Assembly (NCBI RefSeq): GCF_001954275.1
Contig: NZ_MBEU01000041.1
Coordinates: forward strand, 33,681-97,680
From: Mycobacterium sp. IS-836
Lineage (GTDB): Bacteria; Actinomycetota; Actinomycetes; Mycobacteriales; Mycobacteriaceae
Reading direction: 5' to 3'
DNA: 64,000 nucleotides
The position numbers were made by a program, and so were the translations under genes. Under the pieces are notes generated by a model, which was not told the DNA's origin, did no database searches, and saw nothing but the letters and a program-made list of their open reading frames with translations. This document shows positions 21,501 to 32,316 of this stretch, in pieces (position 1 is the first letter of the stretch; every line of letters starts with the position of its first letter).

Positions 21501-23693
21501 CGTTCGCCACTGGTTGACGCCCGGCAGCGACAGGAACAGGCCGAGGAGTGACGGCACGAAATGCATTGCCGTGATTCCCTCGTCGCGCAGCAGGGCGGTG
21601 AGATAACCGATGTCGTTGAGTCCGCCGGGGCGTGGGATCACCATTCGCGCGCCGCAGGCCAGTGTGCCGAAGATCTCGGCTATCGACACGTCGAAGCTCG
21701 GCGAGGCGACCTGCAGCAGCCGGTCGGTGTGGTCGACCCCGTAGTCGCCCTTGAACCAGACGAAGTACTCCGCGACGGGGCGGTGCGGCACCGCGACGCC
21801 CTTGGGCACTCCGGTGGTCCCCGACGTGTAAATCAGATACGCGGTGTTGTCCGGCCGCAGCGGCCGCAGCCGGTCGTCGTCCGTCGGGTCGTGCACGGGC
21901 TGGGCCACCAAGTCGGTCACCGGCTCGCGCAGCACCAGCTTCGCGTCGCAGTCCCCGAGGATGAACTCCAGCCGGTCCCTCGGGTAGGTGGGGTCGACGG
22001 GCACGTACACCGCGCCGGACTTGGCGATCCCCAGCGCGGTGACGACCAGATCCGGCGACTTGTCGAGCAGGACGGCGACGCGGTCCTCGCTGCCTATCCC
22101 CCGCCCGATCAGCCAGTGCGCCAACCGGTTTGCTTGCTCGTTGATGTCGCGATAGGTGAGCCGGCGGCCCTCGTAGCTGACGGCGATCGCCTCAGGAGTG
22201 CGCGCGGCCTGCTCGGACACCAGGTCGGCGAGCGTTCTGGGTGGGGTGCCGAACGCCTCGCCGCGGGACACCTCGCGTAGCCACTCGGCGTCGGCCTCGC
22301 CCGTCAGCGCCAGCCCGGCCAGCGACTGCTCCGGCCGGGCGAGCGCGTCGTCGAGCAGCACGGCGAAGTGTTCCAACAGCTGACGCGCAAGGGCGGGTTC
22401 GAGAATGTCCAGTTGGTGTTCGGCCTCGACCAGCGCGCCAGTGCCGTCGAACTCGACCATGAAACCCAGCGGCAGCTGGGTGAGGTTGCTGCGCAGGTCG
22501 TAGCGGACGCAGTCGACACCGGGCGGACGGAATCCGCCCCCGTCGGGCTCGCGGAATCCGAAGCTGATCCGGGTCATCCGTTCGGCGCCGTGCCGGCGGT
22601 CGGGGTTCAGTTCGCGCACCGCGCGGTCGAGGCCGACCCGTTGGTGCGCGAACGCCCCGGTGGCGATGTCGCGCGTCGATTTGAGCAACTCGCGGAAGCT
22701 CATCGCCGGGCGCGGCCGCAGCCGCATCGTCACCGTGTTGCCGAAATAGCCTATGGCGTCCTCGGTTCCGGCGCCGCGGTTGAGCACCGGTGCGGCCACC
22801 AGAAAGTCATCGCTGTGCGTGTAGCGGTGCACCAGCGCGCCAAAAGCGGCCAGCAGGACCATGTATGGGGTGCAGCCGGTGTCGCGGGCCATCGCCGTCG
22901 CTCGTTGGGCGGTGTCGCTTGACAATCGCATCGTGCAACGGGCGGCGCGCCAGCTGGTCGGCATGGTCGTGCCCGCCGGCCCCGGGAGTTCCAGTGGCTC
23001 CGGCGGATCGGCCATGACGGCGCGCCAGTAGTCGAGATCGGCCTCAGTGGTGTCCGGTCCGGATGGGGCCGGCAGGGAACGTTCCGGTCCGAGGTCGGCG
23101 CCGCCGTACGCCTTGGTGAGATCGGCGAAGAAGACGCGCCACGAGCCGTCGTCCCAGGCGATGTGGTGGGCCACGAACAGCAGGACGTGTTCGTCCGCGG
23201 CGGTGCGCACGACGGTGATCCGCAGTGGTGCGTCGGCGGAAAGGTCGAAGGGCGCCGTGAATTCGCGTTGAGCCAGCACTTCGAGGCGAAGCCGGCGTGC
23301 CTGCTCCGACAGCCCGGTCAAGTCGTGTTGCGCCCACGCCGGACGGAGATCGTCGTGCACCGTCGGCCGGGGATCCCCCTCGTCGCTGAGCGCGTAGGTG
23401 GTGCGCAGGATCCGGTGGCGGCGCGACACGGCGTCCACGGCATCGTGCAGCCGGGCGAGATCGATATCGCCGGTAATCCGATACGAGACGCAGACATTGA
23501 GCAGCGCGCCACTGGGGTCGGCCATCTGGACGAACCACATCCGGGCCTGGCCGTCGGAGAGTTGGTCGTCGGTACTGCTGCCGGTGTCTTCGGTGTCGGA
23601 CGCAAGACCGCGTTCGGCAAGCCTGCGACGAAGCAGCTCCAGTCGGGCCGCGTCGAGCCCGGCGGCGGTGTCGGCGATGTCAGTCACGCGCAT
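18528..23693 (-). CDS. mbtE: Mycobactin NRPS MbtE
   Basis: A 1721-aa NRPS that activates lysine in mycobactin assembly. Domains by eye: condensation (about 45-450) with HHIAWDDGS near residue 176; adenylation with [12 protein letters not shown] near 626; carrier domain [13 protein letters not shown] near 1012. A second condensation-type domain has HHIAGDHWS near 1198. A short adenylation remnant (about 1527-1590, [20 protein letters not shown] to LELLGG) precedes a final carrier domain [13 protein letters not shown] near 1647. Both condensation motifs lack the Gly of HHxxxDG. ATG at 23693 overlaps the mbtD end by 10 bp. It is similar in size to M. tuberculosis MbtE. Confidence 0.93.
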   Translation of the reverse strand: MRVTDIADTAAGLDAARLELLRRRLAERGLASDTEDTGSSTDDQLSDGQARMWFVQMADPSGALLNVCVSYRITGDIDLARLHDAVDAVSRRHRILRTTYALSDEGDPRPTVHDDLRPAWAQHDLTGLSEQARRLRLEVLAQREFTAPFDLSADAPLRITVVRTAADEHVLLFVAHHIAWDDGSWRVFFADLTKAYGGADLGPERSLPAPSGPDTTEADLDYWRAVMADPPEPLELPGPAGTTMPTSWRAARCTMRLSSDTAQRATAMARDTGCTPYMVLLAAFGALVHRYTHSDDFLVAAPVLNRGAGTEDAIGYFGNTVTMRLRPRPAMSFRELLKSTRDIATGAFAHQRVGLDRAVRELNPDRRHGAERMTRISFGFREPDGGGFRPPGVDCVRYDLRSNLTQLPLGFMVEFDGTGALVEAEHQLDILEPALARQLLEHFAVLLDDALARPEQSLAGLALTGEADAEWLREVSRGEAFGTPPRTLADLVSEQAARTPEAIAVSYEGRRLTYRDINEQANRLAHWLIGRGIGSEDRVAVLLDKSPDLVVTALGIAKSGAVYVPVDPTYPRDRLEFILGDCDAKLVLREPVTDLVAQPVHDPTDDDRLRPLRPDNTAYLIYTSGTTGVPKGVAVPHRPVAEYFVWFKGDYGVDHTDRLLQVASPSFDVSIAEIFGTLACGARMVIPRPGGLNDIGYLTALLRDEGITAMHFVPSLLGLFLSLPGVNQWRTLQRVPIGGEPLPGEVADKFHATFDALLHNFYGPTETVINASRYKVEGPQGTRIVPIGRPKINTTMHLLDDSLRPVPVGVIGEIYLGGTHLAHGYHRRARLTAERFVADPFNPGARMYRSGDLARRNADGDVEYVGRADEQVKIRGFRIELGDVAAAISVDPTVGQAVVVVSDLPRLGKSLVGYVTPAVGTSEVDLDRIRARVAAALPEYMVPAAYVVLDEIPITAHGKIDRAALPDPEVGSGVEFREPETATERGVAELFALLLGRDRVGADDSFFELGGHSLLATKFVAAVRNAFGIEIGVREIFELATVARIAAHLDATESPDSARPRLAATVHDGPVRLSSSQLRSWFTYRFDGPNAVNNIPFAAALRGPCDTEALAAAITDVVARHEILRTTYREIDGVPHQIIHPPADVPVRRAAGPDQDWLQAELDDERRHVFDLENELPIRAALLRLPDRNVLSLVAHHIAGDHWSAGVLFTDLLTAYRARSGGQPPSWEPLPVQYADFGVWQAALLDDSAGIAGPQRDYWIGQLQGLPTDSGLRPDFPRPALLSGSGDAVEFSLAPATRAKVKDLTRDLGITEFMLLQAAVAVVLHKAGGGADIPLGTPVAGRNESELDRLIGFFINILVLRNDLSGNPTLRELLRRTRDMALAAYAHQDLPFDQVVDAVSPARSLSRNPLFDVVVHVRDQLPQDIVIDSGPRGDTTFSALEPTFDVAHADMSVNFFASDDGYRGHVIYRPELYKRSTAQRFADWLIRVVEAFAHRPDQPLREVEIASAQERQRILGRSNADDVYLLDAALNPVPTGVVGDVYYGGGPAVNARLARPSPTATRFIADPFAAQPGSRLYRTGERGVWDDDGQLELLGGREAAVRPAQAADTPPTEPPATATERALAAILTEVLDAGSIGRHDEFFNLGGDSISAVRVAARARDAGMPLTPRMVFEHPVLRELGAALDAKSETEPADRHYAPMSASGLSADELAALTSSWDHQP

Positions 23694-26677
23694 TGTCCAT
23701 TTTTCAGGTCCACTTTCTGTGCCGCTTCGGAGCGCTCGTCTGCACGCTCGAGTTGTTCGACAAGTTCGTCGCCGGTGATCTCACCCATCAGCGTGGCCAG
23801 CGACACCGTCCGGCCGGTCGTCCTTTTGAGGCGTTTGCGCAGTTCGACCGCCAGCATCGAGTCGATGCCCAGATCGAAGAGCGATTCAGTGAGGTTCAAT
23901 TCGCCGGCCGGCGCGATGCCCAGCACCGCCGCCAATTGGCCGCGCACCGCGTCGACGATCGGTACTGAGTTGTTCGCGGAAGGCTGGTCGGCTTCCTCGG
24001 ATCGCTTGGCGTCGAGGAAGATCCGCAACCGGGTCGCGTCGGCGGAGAACACCAGCGGGTCGTCGCGCCACTCGCGAAGGCTCGCCCCGATCGCTGCTTG
24101 GGGCGCCATCGGGCGCAGACCGGACCGCTCGATGTCTGCGCGCTCGGTCGAATCCAGGATGCCCGAGCCCTGCCACAGCCCCCATTTCACCGCGACGCAG
24201 TGCCTGCCACCGGCGCGCAGCTCGGCGGCCATGGCGTCCAGCAGGCGGTTGGCCGCCGAGTACGCCGCGTGCCCGCGTCCGCCCCACAGTCCGGATACGG
24301 ACGAACACAACAGCATTCGCGCGTCCGGTCGGGTGGGCCACAGCTCGGTCAGATGGGCGAGGCCGCCGACCTTGGCGGCGAAGGTGTCGGCGACCGCGCC
24401 CGGCGTGAGGGCGCGCCGCCCTTCCAAGGTGCCGAAGGTGGCGGTGCCCGCCGCGTGCACGATCAGCGAGGCGCCGGGCCCGCCGTATTCGGCTGCGACA
24501 AGCGACAATTGGGCCGGGTCGGTGATATCGCACGGCGGTGACAGCAGTTCGGTTCCGTATTCGGCCGCCAACGTCCTCAGCACTTGGGGATCCGCGGGGC
24601 GGCGGCTCAGCAGCGTGATGCGCCGCGCGCCGCGCTCGGCGAGGTAGCGGGAGTAGTGCAGGCCGATGGTGCCGGCGCCGCCGGTGATCACGACGTCGTC
24701 GAGCAGCCGCGAGTCCGCTGGCCATTCCGGGGCGGCGGGCGCATCGCGGAAGGTGCGCTCGAACAATGCGTACCCGTTGGCGACACCGCGCAACACGGCT
24801 TCACCGACACCGGCGATCAGTGCGTCCACGGCGGCGAGGCCGGCCGCTGGCGCCAGTTCCGCCGACGGCAGGTCGAGATGGGTGAAAGCCCGCTCGGGAT
24901 AATCGAATCCGATGCTGCGGTGCATCGCGGCCAGCGCCGCGTGGCCCGCCGACGGCGGCGCATCGAGCTGGCCCACCCGCTCGGCCGCCACGGTGATCAG
25001 GCACACGGTGTGGCATCGGGGGCCCGGCGCGTTCGCGAAGTCGAGCACACCGGACCCGATCACCTCGGGCAGCACCTCGGCGGCCTGGTAGGCCCCGGCG
25101 CATTCGAGGGCGGGCGCGATCGCGACGACGATCTCCGCATCCCGCGGTTGACTGAGCTGGGCTACCGGGTGGGAGTCGATCGCCGCGACGAGCGCGCTCG
25201 CCAGCGCCCCGTCGGCGCCCAGGTCCATGACCGCGATCGGCACGGGCGCTCCCGGTATCGGCGGCGATGTGGGCTCCCAGTGCTCGACGGAGATGGTGAG
25301 CCCGTCCGGTGTCGCGGGCACGGCGGACAGCGGCTCCGGGTGCGCCCACATCGGGGTTGCGCGCATTGGCGCGTTCGGGAATCCCCTCAAGCCTGCGATG
25401 CCGTCGGCATTCAGGTGGTCACCCCAGGGGTAGCCGGGGTCCGCGACCGCCGCTGTGGCGATGTTGGCCGACAGCGTGTCGACCAACGACTCATCCCGGC
25501 GACTTGAACCGACCAGCACCGCCGGGTCGTCGGGTAGATCCGCCTCGAAGATCTGGCCGATCGAGAACAGCAGCGCGGGATGCGCTGACAACTCGATGAA
25601 CGACCCGGCGCCACAACGGATTGCCGACTCGAACGCGCGGTCCAACCGCACCGTGTTGCGCAGGTTCGCATACCAGTAGTCGCCGAAGGGCGTGTTCGGC
25701 GCCACGACGTCGCCGGTGGTGCCCCCGATGAATTGCACTGGGGCTTCGGCGAATTCCGAGGACGGCAGTCGCGTTTGCAATTCGTCGCGGAGCGACTCGA
25801 GCAGGCTGGTGTGCCCCGGGAAGCCGGCGCTGATCTCGCGGGCGAACCGGCCGTTGCCGCGAACCGCGTCGGCCATCGCGAGCACCGCGTCGCGGTCGCC
25901 GGATACCGCGACGGTGGATGCGGAGTAGACCACCGACACCTCCGCCCAGCCGTCGGTGGCCGCTATCAGCGCCTCGGCCTCCCGGGCGCCGATACCCAGC
26001 GTCGCCATCGCGTAGTGGCCCGGAAGCCGGTCGACGACGCCGGCGCCGGCCGCGACCACGGCGACGGCGTCGGGCAGCGTGATGCTGCCGGCGACGACGG
26101 CGGCGGCGACCTCACCGAGACTCTGGCCAATGGTGAGGTCGGGAACCACGCCGCAGGAGCGCCACACCTCCGCCAGGGCGACGGCGTGGACGAATTGGGC
26201 TCCCTGGACCTCGATTTCGCAGAAGGTCCGCGCATCGTCCGCGGCCGTCAGGTAGCGCAGTGGCGACGCGATGCCGGCGGCGTCGAACGCGGCGACGCAG
26301 CCATCGGTCGCCGCCCGATAGCGCGGGAGCGACCGGTAGGCGACGGCGCCCATGCCCGGCCAGTGTCCCCCCTGACCGGGAAACACGAACGCCTGCCGGG
26401 GCGCCGAACCCAGCGCCGAACCGGCGACAAGGGGATGCTCGCGCCCCGCGGCCAGCGCACGCAACCCGTCGACGAGCTCGAGGCGGTCCGCGGCGCGGAG
26501 CACCGCGCGGTGCTTGCGCACCCGTCGGGTCTTGTGCAGTTGCCGAGCCACCTGCGGCACAGTCGTTTCCGGAACGCGGTCGAGGTAGTCGGCGATCGCC
26601 CGGGCATCCGCGACGACGAGTTCGTCGGCGTGCGCGCTGAGCAGTACCGGGATGCGCCCGTCGGGCAACCGGGCCAT
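23684..26677 (-). CDS. mbtD: Mycobactin polyketide synthase MbtD (AT-KR-ACP)
   Basis: A 997-aa type I PKS without its own ketosynthase, supplied in trans by MbtC. The acyltransferase active-site region is [17 protein letters not shown] near residue 185, after the [16 protein letters not shown] entry motif. The ketoreductase Rossmann motif is [17 protein letters not shown] near 665. The carrier serine is in [18 protein letters not shown] near 936. With MbtC it makes the hydroxybutyrate-type unit joined to acyl lysine. ATG at 26677 shares a base with the mbtC stop (TGATG). The frame is open further upstream but that part is a shadow of mbtC. Confidence 0.93.
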   Translation of the reverse strand: MARLPDGRIPVLLSAHADELVVADARAIADYLDRVPETTVPQVARQLHKTRRVRKHRAVLRAADRLELVDGLRALAAGREHPLVAGSALGSAPRQAFVFPGQGGHWPGMGAVAYRSLPRYRAATDGCVAAFDAAGIASPLRYLTAADDARTFCEIEVQGAQFVHAVALAEVWRSCGVVPDLTIGQSLGEVAAAVVAGSITLPDAVAVVAAGAGVVDRLPGHYAMATLGIGAREAEALIAATDGWAEVSVVYSASTVAVSGDRDAVLAMADAVRGNGRFAREISAGFPGHTSLLESLRDELQTRLPSSEFAEAPVQFIGGTTGDVVAPNTPFGDYWYANLRNTVRLDRAFESAIRCGAGSFIELSAHPALLFSIGQIFEADLPDDPAVLVGSSRRDESLVDTLSANIATAAVADPGYPWGDHLNADGIAGLRGFPNAPMRATPMWAHPEPLSAVPATPDGLTISVEHWEPTSPPIPGAPVPIAVMDLGADGALASALVAAIDSHPVAQLSQPRDAEIVVAIAPALECAGAYQAAEVLPEVIGSGVLDFANAPGPRCHTVCLITVAAERVGQLDAPPSAGHAALAAMHRSIGFDYPERAFTHLDLPSAELAPAAGLAAVDALIAGVGEAVLRGVANGYALFERTFRDAPAAPEWPADSRLLDDVVITGGAGTIGLHYSRYLAERGARRITLLSRRPADPQVLRTLAAEYGTELLSPPCDITDPAQLSLVAAEYGGPGASLIVHAAGTATFGTLEGRRALTPGAVADTFAAKVGGLAHLTELWPTRPDARMLLCSSVSGLWGGRGHAAYSAANRLLDAMAAELRAGGRHCVAVKWGLWQGSGILDSTERADIERSGLRPMAPQAAIGASLREWRDDPLVFSADATRLRIFLDAKRSEEADQPSANNSVPIVDAVRGQLAAVLGIAPAGELNLTESLFDLGIDSMLAVELRKRLKRTTGRTVSLATLMGEITGDELVEQLERADERSEAAQKVDLKNGQCA

Positions 26678-27984
26678 CACGCGACCCTGCTGGTGTCGGG
26701 CATCGAGACGATCAGGTGGGTATTGGTGCCGCTCATCCCGAACGCGGACACCGCGGCGGTGCGCCATCCGTCGATCGCCCGCCACGGGGTGAGCTTGTCC
26801 GCCAACCGCAAACCTTGGTTGTCCCAGTCTATTTCGCGACTGGGTTCGTCGACGTGCAACGTCGGAGGCACCGCGGCGTGTTCGGCGGCCAGGATGACCT
26901 TGGCGAGACCCAACGCGCCCGCCGCGGCCTGCGCGTGCCCGATGTTCGACTTGACCGACCCCAGCAGCGGTCCGCGCCCGGGCGGTGCGGTCCCGTAACT
27001 CGCCGCCATCGACAGCAGTTCCGTCCGGTCGCCGAGCCGGGTTCCGGTGGCGTGCCCTTCGATCATCCCGACGTCGACGGGCTTGACCCCGGCCTGGGCG
27101 ATGGCGCGCCGAAACAGTCGCAGCTGCGCGTCGCCGCTGGGCGCCATCAGCCCGTTGCTGCGTCCATCGGAGTTCACGCAACTGGCGCGCACCTCGGCGA
27201 GGATGCGGCGCCCGTCGGCGACCGCCCTGGACCGGCGCTGCAGGACGAACATGGCCGCACCCTCCGCCCAGACGGTTCCGCTGGCGTGCGCGCTGTAGGG
27301 CCGGCAGTGGCCGTCATCGGACAGCGCGTGCTTCTTGGAGAACTCGACGAAATAGCCGGGAGTGCCCATCACGCACACGGCGCCGGCGAGCGCGAGGTCG
27401 CAGTCGCCGGCCCGGATCGCTTGCACGGCGGTGTGGAACGCCGCCAGCGCGGACGAGCACGCGGTGTCGACGGTCAGCGCGGGCCCCGCCAGGTCCAGCG
27501 TGTAGGCGATGCGCCCCGAGATGACACCCAGCGACGTCCCGGTCATCAGATGCCCTGTGTGATGCGAGAATTCGGACAGGCCGGGGCCGTATTCGAGCGC
27601 CGAGGCGCCGACATAACAGCCGACATCGTGACCGGCCAGGTCGTCGGGATTGATCCCGCTGTTCTCCACGCTGCGCCACGCGACCCTCAGTGCGACCCGC
27701 TGCTGGGGGTCCATGGCCGTCGCTTCCCGCGGGGAGATGCCGAAGAACTCGGGATCGAATGCCGGTGCGCTGGACAGGAATCCACCAAGGTTGCTGATGG
27801 GCTTGAATCCGTCTCGCCGCGATGCGTCGAACAGCTCGCGAAGGGCCCAGCCCCGATCGGTGGGGAACGGGCCGAGTCCTTCCCGTTGCTCGGACAGCAA
27901 CGCCCAGAAATCGTCGACGGTTTCGATCCCGCCGGGCGCTTCGAGTGCCAGCCCGACGATCACCACCGGGTCGTTATCGGACAT
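26677..27984 (-). CDS. mbtC: Mycobactin ketosynthase MbtC
   Basis: A 435-aa stand-alone ketosynthase. The catalytic Cys is Cys176 in VDTACSSALAAFH. The two catalytic His motifs are IEGHATGTRLGD near 310 and SNIGHAQAAAG near 345. It works with MbtD as one split PKS module. The start at 27984 overlaps the end of mbtB by 11 bp, and its own stop is fused to the mbtD start, so the operon is tightly coupled. Length matches M. tuberculosis MbtC (about 444 aa). Confidence 0.94.
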   Translation of the reverse strand: MSDNDPVVIVGLALEAPGGIETVDDFWALLSEQREGLGPFPTDRGWALRELFDASRRDGFKPISNLGGFLSSAPAFDPEFFGISPREATAMDPQQRVALRVAWRSVENSGINPDDLAGHDVGCYVGASALEYGPGLSEFSHHTGHLMTGTSLGVISGRIAYTLDLAGPALTVDTACSSALAAFHTAVQAIRAGDCDLALAGAVCVMGTPGYFVEFSKKHALSDDGHCRPYSAHASGTVWAEGAAMFVLQRRSRAVADGRRILAEVRASCVNSDGRSNGLMAPSGDAQLRLFRRAIAQAGVKPVDVGMIEGHATGTRLGDRTELLSMAASYGTAPPGRGPLLGSVKSNIGHAQAAAGALGLAKVILAAEHAAVPPTLHVDEPSREIDWDNQGLRLADKLTPWRAIDGWRTAAVSAFGMSGTNTHLIVSMPDTSRVA

Positions 27985-30900
27985 CGGCGCTCACCATCCG
28001 GGCCACCGCGTCGAGATGGTCGTTGAGGTAGAAGTGGCCGCCCTCGAAATCCGTCAGCGTGAACCGGCCGGATGTGTGAGTTTGCCACGTGGCCAACGTT
28101 TCCCGGCTGATGCGGTGGTCGCGGCTGCCACCGACCGCATGGATGTCGGCGCGGATGCGTACGTCCGGCGGGCACGAATAGGCGTTCAGGGCGGTGTAGT
28201 CGGCCTGCACCGCCCGCACCAAGAGTTCGACGAATTCCTCGTCCTCCAACAGCGCGGGATCGGTGCCACCGAGGTCCACCATGTCCGCCAGCACGCCGCT
28301 GGCGCTGGTTGGCAACGGCCCATACGCGGTGACCGTTGACGGGGCCTGCCCGGCGGAAGCCCACAGCACGCGCACCGGCACCCCGTTGCGCTCGGCCACC
28401 CGGGCGAACTCGAAGGCCACCACCGCGCCCATGCAATGGCCGAACAGGCTCAGCGGAGCGGCCGCGGCCCAGTCGCCCGCGTCGAACAACTCGGTTGCCA
28501 GCGCACCGATGCTCTCCGCGGCGGGGTGATGCCGGCGGTCCGCGCGCTGCGGGTACTGCACCACGTAGGCGTCGACGCCGTTGGCCGACAACGCTTTAGC
28601 CAGCGACCGGTACGCCGCGGCGGCACCGCCGGCGTGGGGAAACACGACCACCGAGCCGTTCGCCGTAGCGCCGGTAAACCGCTTCACCCAGGGCTGGAAT
28701 TCCCGCCGGATGGGTTGGTCGGTCGGTGCATCGAGCGCGGACAACACGTCGGCGCGCGACATGTCCGCGATCTCCAGGTACACCTCGGCCACCAGCTCGA
28801 GTCGTTCGGCGTCGGAGTCCCGGGCGATGAGCAGCTGCGCCAGCGTGGCGGCGGTCCTGGCGGCAAAGACGTCGGCGACCATCAGGCTCGGCGAATCGAG
28901 CCACTGGCGGATCGCCGCGACGGCCTGCGTCGCAAGCACGGAATCGCCGCCGAGGGAGAAGAAGTCGTCGTGCACCCCCACGGCGTCGCGGTTCAGCAGC
29001 CCCGCGACGATGTGGCACAGCGCCCGTTCCAGCTGCGTTCGCGGCGCCCCGTAGTGCGCCGACGTGTCGCGGGCCTGGTCGGCCACCGCGGCGGCCAGCT
29101 CGCCACCGACGGTGCGCCGGTCGATCTTGCCGCCGTCGGTGAAGGGGATGCGCTCGACCACGGAAATGTATGCCGGAATCATGTGTGCGGGAACGAGTTC
29201 GACGAGGACCTCGCGAATCCGCCGGGCGTCCAGGGCGACGTCGTCGAGGCAGACGTGGGCCGCCAACACCTCGGCGCCGCCCGGCGCGGGAACCAGGGCG
29301 GCCACGGCCGCGCGCACCCCGGGCACGCGGCGCAGCGACGCCTCGATCTCGCCGAGCTCCACGCGATAGCCGCTTATCTTGATCCGGTAGTCGGCGCGGC
29401 CGACGAACTCGAGGGTGCCGTCCGGCCAGTAGCGGGCCAAATCACCGGTGCGGTACCAGATCCGGCCGTCGCGGAGAACGAAACGTTCCGCGGTGAGTTC
29501 GCCGCGGCCGCGGTAACCCCGGGCGATGCCCCGTCCGGATATCCACAGCTCCCCCGCGACCCAGTCGGGACAGTCGGCGCCGGCGTCGTTGACGACCCGG
29601 CATGCGATATTCGGGAACGGGACGCCGTAGGGCACGGCGGTCCAATCGGCCGGCAGGTCGTCGCTCACCTCGAAAATGGTTGCGTGGACGGCGGTTTCGG
29701 TCGCGCCGCCCAGCCCGGCGAAGCGCACGTTCGGTGCCAGGGCCCGCAACCGACGAGCCAGCCCGGGCCGCACCCAATCGCCGCCGGTGGGCACCACCCG
29801 CAGCGACGACAGCCGCTCGTGGCCGACCTCGACGAGCATCTCCAGCCAGCCCGGCAGGAAGTTCAGCACGGTTACGCCGTGGTCGGCGATGAGCCGGGCC
29901 CACGCGTCGGGGTCACGTCGCTGTGCTTCGTCGACCACCACGATCGCCCCGCCCGCGCGCAACGTCGCGAAGACGTCCAGCACCGACATGTCGCATTCCA
30001 GCGTCGATAGGGCCAGGCACCGATCGGTGGTGCCGATATCGAAGTGGCGAGTGAGGAATTCGACGGTGTTCATCGCGCCGTCGTGCGTCATCTCGACGCC
30101 CTTGGGTTGCCCGGTCGAACCCGAGGTGAACAGCACGTAGGCGAGGTCGGCCGGATCGCCGCCCGCGGGCATGACGTCCGGCGGCGCGGCGGATGCGTCG
30201 CGCAGCACGTCGGCGATCGTCAACTCCGGCACCGACAACGACAGCGGCTTCCCGCCGCACACCAGGGCCAGACGCACTCCTCCGGTTTCGAGGATGCGCC
30301 GTGCGCGGTCGCGGGGTTGGTCGACCCCGATCGGCAGATACACGCCGCCCGCGGCCAGGATCCCCAGCAGCGCCGGCACCTGTTCGGCGGTCTTGGGGCC
30401 CATGACCGCGACCGTGTCGCCAGCGCCGATCCCGCTCGCCCGCAACGCCGCCGCCACCGCCAGCGCCTGATCGCGCAACCGCGCGTAGCTGAGGTCGCCG
30501 GAGCTGGCGAACACCGCGGGCGCGTCCGGCCGCAGCCCGGCCTGCCGGAAAAACCCGTGGTGCAACGCCTCACTGCTGGGCGCGGCGGCGCGGGCGTTGA
30601 CCGCGTCACGCACCGCGCGCTGCGCGGCCGGCAGCGCCGCGGGGCCGGGCGCATCCCAGGCATCGTCGGCCGCGGCCAGCCGGAGCAGTTCGTCGACGTG
30701 GTGGGCGAACATCGCGTCGATGACGCCGGGTGCGAAGACGCCGTCGCGCACATCCCAGTTCACCAGTACCCCGCCGTCGAACTCGGTGACCTGCGCGTCG
30801 AGCAGCACCTGCGGGCCCTGCGAGATGATCCATCCCGGGCGGCCGAATTGCCCTGTGACATCGGCGCTGAACAATTCACCGAGCCCCAGCGCGCTGGTGA

Positions 30901-32218
30901 ACACCACCGGCGCCAACACCTGCGTGCCGCGGTGGCGGCTCAGGTCGCGCAACACCGACAGCCCGGGGTAATCGGAATGGGCGGCGGCCAGCCGCATGGC
31001 GTCCTGCACCGCTCGCGCCCGGGCCGCGGGGGTCCCCGCGCCGGTCAGGTCCACGTCGAGCAGCAGGGACGAGGTGAAGTCGCCGACCAGCAGGTCGACG
31101 TCGGGGTGCAGCGCCTGCCTGGCGAACAATGGGACGTTCAGCAGGAACCGTTGCGAGGCGGACCACCGCCCCAGCGCATTGGCGAACGCCGCGGCCAGCG
31201 CCATCGCCGGGGTGATGCCGCGTGCCCGGGCGCGGGCGAACAGCGCGTCGCGGGTCGCCGGGTCCAGCCAGTGCCAACGACGGGTGCTCCGGCGTGACTC
31301 GCGGCCCCCGCTCGAGGGCAGCGCCGGCGGGTCGGGCAGCCGCGGGATGCGCTGCGCCCACCACTCGCGGTCGGCGTCGCGGGCGGGTTGCGGGCGCGTC
31401 TCCTCCCGCGCGACGGCCTGGCGGTATTCCCGGTAGCTGTAACCCAATTCGGGTAGGTCGCGGCCGAGATAGAGGGCGGCCAGGTCCGACATCAGGGTGC
31501 GGTAGCTCATCGCGTCGGCGGCCTGCATGTCCAGGTCGACGTGCAGCCGCGAACGCTCACCTGGCAGCAGCGTCAACGCCAGTTCGAACACCGCCCCGTC
31601 GAGCTGCTGGTGTGATTTGGCGTCGCGGATCTCGGCCAGGCGCCGCTCGACGAGATCATCGTCGAGGTGGCGCAGGTCCTCGACGGTGACGGGGAAGTCT
31701 GGGCATTCCGAGGTCGAGGCGATGCGCTGGGTGCCGTCGGATCCGAACCGCACGCGCAGCATCGGGTGACGACGCGCCAGCCGGGTGGCCGCCGCGCGGA
31801 GCCGGTCAGGGTCGGTAGCGCCGCCGTCGAACTCGACGTAGAGGTGCCCGGCCACCCCGCCGAACGGCTGGTTGTCCTGGCGGCCGACCCACATCGCGTG
31901 CTGCATCGGGGCGAGCGGAAACGGCTCGTCGGAAGCGCCGTCATGGGGGGCGGGCGGGTCGGCTAGCGTGTCAATGGTTGGCGGCGAGCCGGCCGTCACC
32001 AACTCCGACCACGCCTCGATGGTCGGTGTCGCGGCCAGCGTGGCGAAATCTATTCCGATGCCGTGGCGGCGCCAGCGACCGGCCAGCGTCATCATCCGGA
32101 TCGAGTCGAGGCCCTGGCCGATAAGGTTGCTCCCAGGCTGAACCGTGTCGGCGGGGACGCCGAGCAGCTCGGCCACCTCCGCGCGGATGTCCTCCGAGCA
32201 CGCCGGGGCACGTACCAC
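27974..32218 (-). CDS. mbtB: Mycobactin NRPS MbtB (ArCP-Cy-A-PCP-TE)
   Basis: A 1414-aa synthetase, the same length as M. tuberculosis MbtB. The N-terminal aryl carrier domain bears Ser39 in GQGLDSIRMM and receives salicylate from MbtA. The cyclization domain has the D-x4-D motif in DMQAADAMS near residue 230. The adenylation domain (Ser/Thr activating in the known pathway) has FTSGSTGQPKGVEMTH near 696. The carrier domain is FFSLGGDSVLATQ near 1087. A C-terminal thioesterase-like domain has FGHCMGAVVAFEFA near 1259, with Cys where Ser is usual, and the His in EGGHFYLNDH. It makes the aryl-oxazoline. GTG at 32218 is 15 bp from an IdeR-like box. Confidence 0.95.
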   Translation of the reverse strand: MVRAPACSEDIRAEVAELLGVPADTVQPGSNLIGQGLDSIRMMTLAGRWRRHGIGIDFATLAATPTIEAWSELVTAGSPPTIDTLADPPAPHDGASDEPFPLAPMQHAMWVGRQDNQPFGGVAGHLYVEFDGGATDPDRLRAAATRLARRHPMLRVRFGSDGTQRIASTSECPDFPVTVEDLRHLDDDLVERRLAEIRDAKSHQQLDGAVFELALTLLPGERSRLHVDLDMQAADAMSYRTLMSDLAALYLGRDLPELGYSYREYRQAVAREETRPQPARDADREWWAQRIPRLPDPPALPSSGGRESRRSTRRWHWLDPATRDALFARARARGITPAMALAAAFANALGRWSASQRFLLNVPLFARQALHPDVDLLVGDFTSSLLLDVDLTGAGTPAARARAVQDAMRLAAAHSDYPGLSVLRDLSRHRGTQVLAPVVFTSALGLGELFSADVTGQFGRPGWIISQGPQVLLDAQVTEFDGGVLVNWDVRDGVFAPGVIDAMFAHHVDELLRLAAADDAWDAPGPAALPAAQRAVRDAVNARAAAPSSEALHHGFFRQAGLRPDAPAVFASSGDLSYARLRDQALAVAAALRASGIGAGDTVAVMGPKTAEQVPALLGILAAGGVYLPIGVDQPRDRARRILETGGVRLALVCGGKPLSLSVPELTIADVLRDASAAPPDVMPAGGDPADLAYVLFTSGSTGQPKGVEMTHDGAMNTVEFLTRHFDIGTTDRCLALSTLECDMSVLDVFATLRAGGAIVVVDEAQRRDPDAWARLIADHGVTVLNFLPGWLEMLVEVGHERLSSLRVVPTGGDWVRPGLARRLRALAPNVRFAGLGGATETAVHATIFEVSDDLPADWTAVPYGVPFPNIACRVVNDAGADCPDWVAGELWISGRGIARGYRGRGELTAERFVLRDGRIWYRTGDLARYWPDGTLEFVGRADYRIKISGYRVELGEIEASLRRVPGVRAAVAALVPAPGGAEVLAAHVCLDDVALDARRIREVLVELVPAHMIPAYISVVERIPFTDGGKIDRRTVGGELAAAVADQARDTSAHYGAPRTQLERALCHIVAGLLNRDAVGVHDDFFSLGGDSVLATQAVAAIRQWLDSPSLMVADVFAARTAATLAQLLIARDSDAERLELVAEVYLEIADMSRADVLSALDAPTDQPIRREFQPWVKRFTGATANGSVVVFPHAGGAAAAYRSLAKALSANGVDAYVVQYPQRADRRHHPAAESIGALATELFDAGDWAAAAPLSLFGHCMGAVVAFEFARVAERNGVPVRVLWASAGQAPSTVTAYGPLPTSASGVLADMVDLGGTDPALLEDEEFVELLVRAVQADYTALNAYSCPPDVRIRADIHAVGGSRDHRISRETLATWQTHTSGRFTLTDFEGGHFYLNDHLDAVARMVSADVR

Positions 32219-32233
32219 GAACCCTCCTCGGAA

Positions 32234-32252
32234 TTAGCAAAGGCTGCCCTAA
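32234..32252. promoter_or_regulatory. IdeR (iron repressor) box between mbtB and mbtA
   Basis: TTAGCAAAGGCTGCCCTAA matches the consensus TTAGGTTAGGCTAACCTAA at 14 of 19 positions, with outer and inner palindrome arms conserved. It sits 15 bp before mbtB and 64 bp before mbtA, so iron-loaded IdeR would repress both directions. M. tuberculosis has IdeR sites at the same place. A clear second box was not seen. Confidence 0.87.
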
Positions 32253-32316
32253 TTTCTTTGGGTACCCTATCCTCGATCACCGGGTCGCCGCCACTAGCCC
32301 CCCATTGAGGAGTCCG

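Noticed and set aside
26678..27181. Upstream extension of mbtD
   Set aside because: Arg-rich shadow of mbtC; MbtD similarity starts at the ATG at 26677.
32253..32275. Second IdeR box before mbtA
   Set aside because: The stretch around GGGTACCC is palindromic but matches the IdeR consensus poorly; not called.
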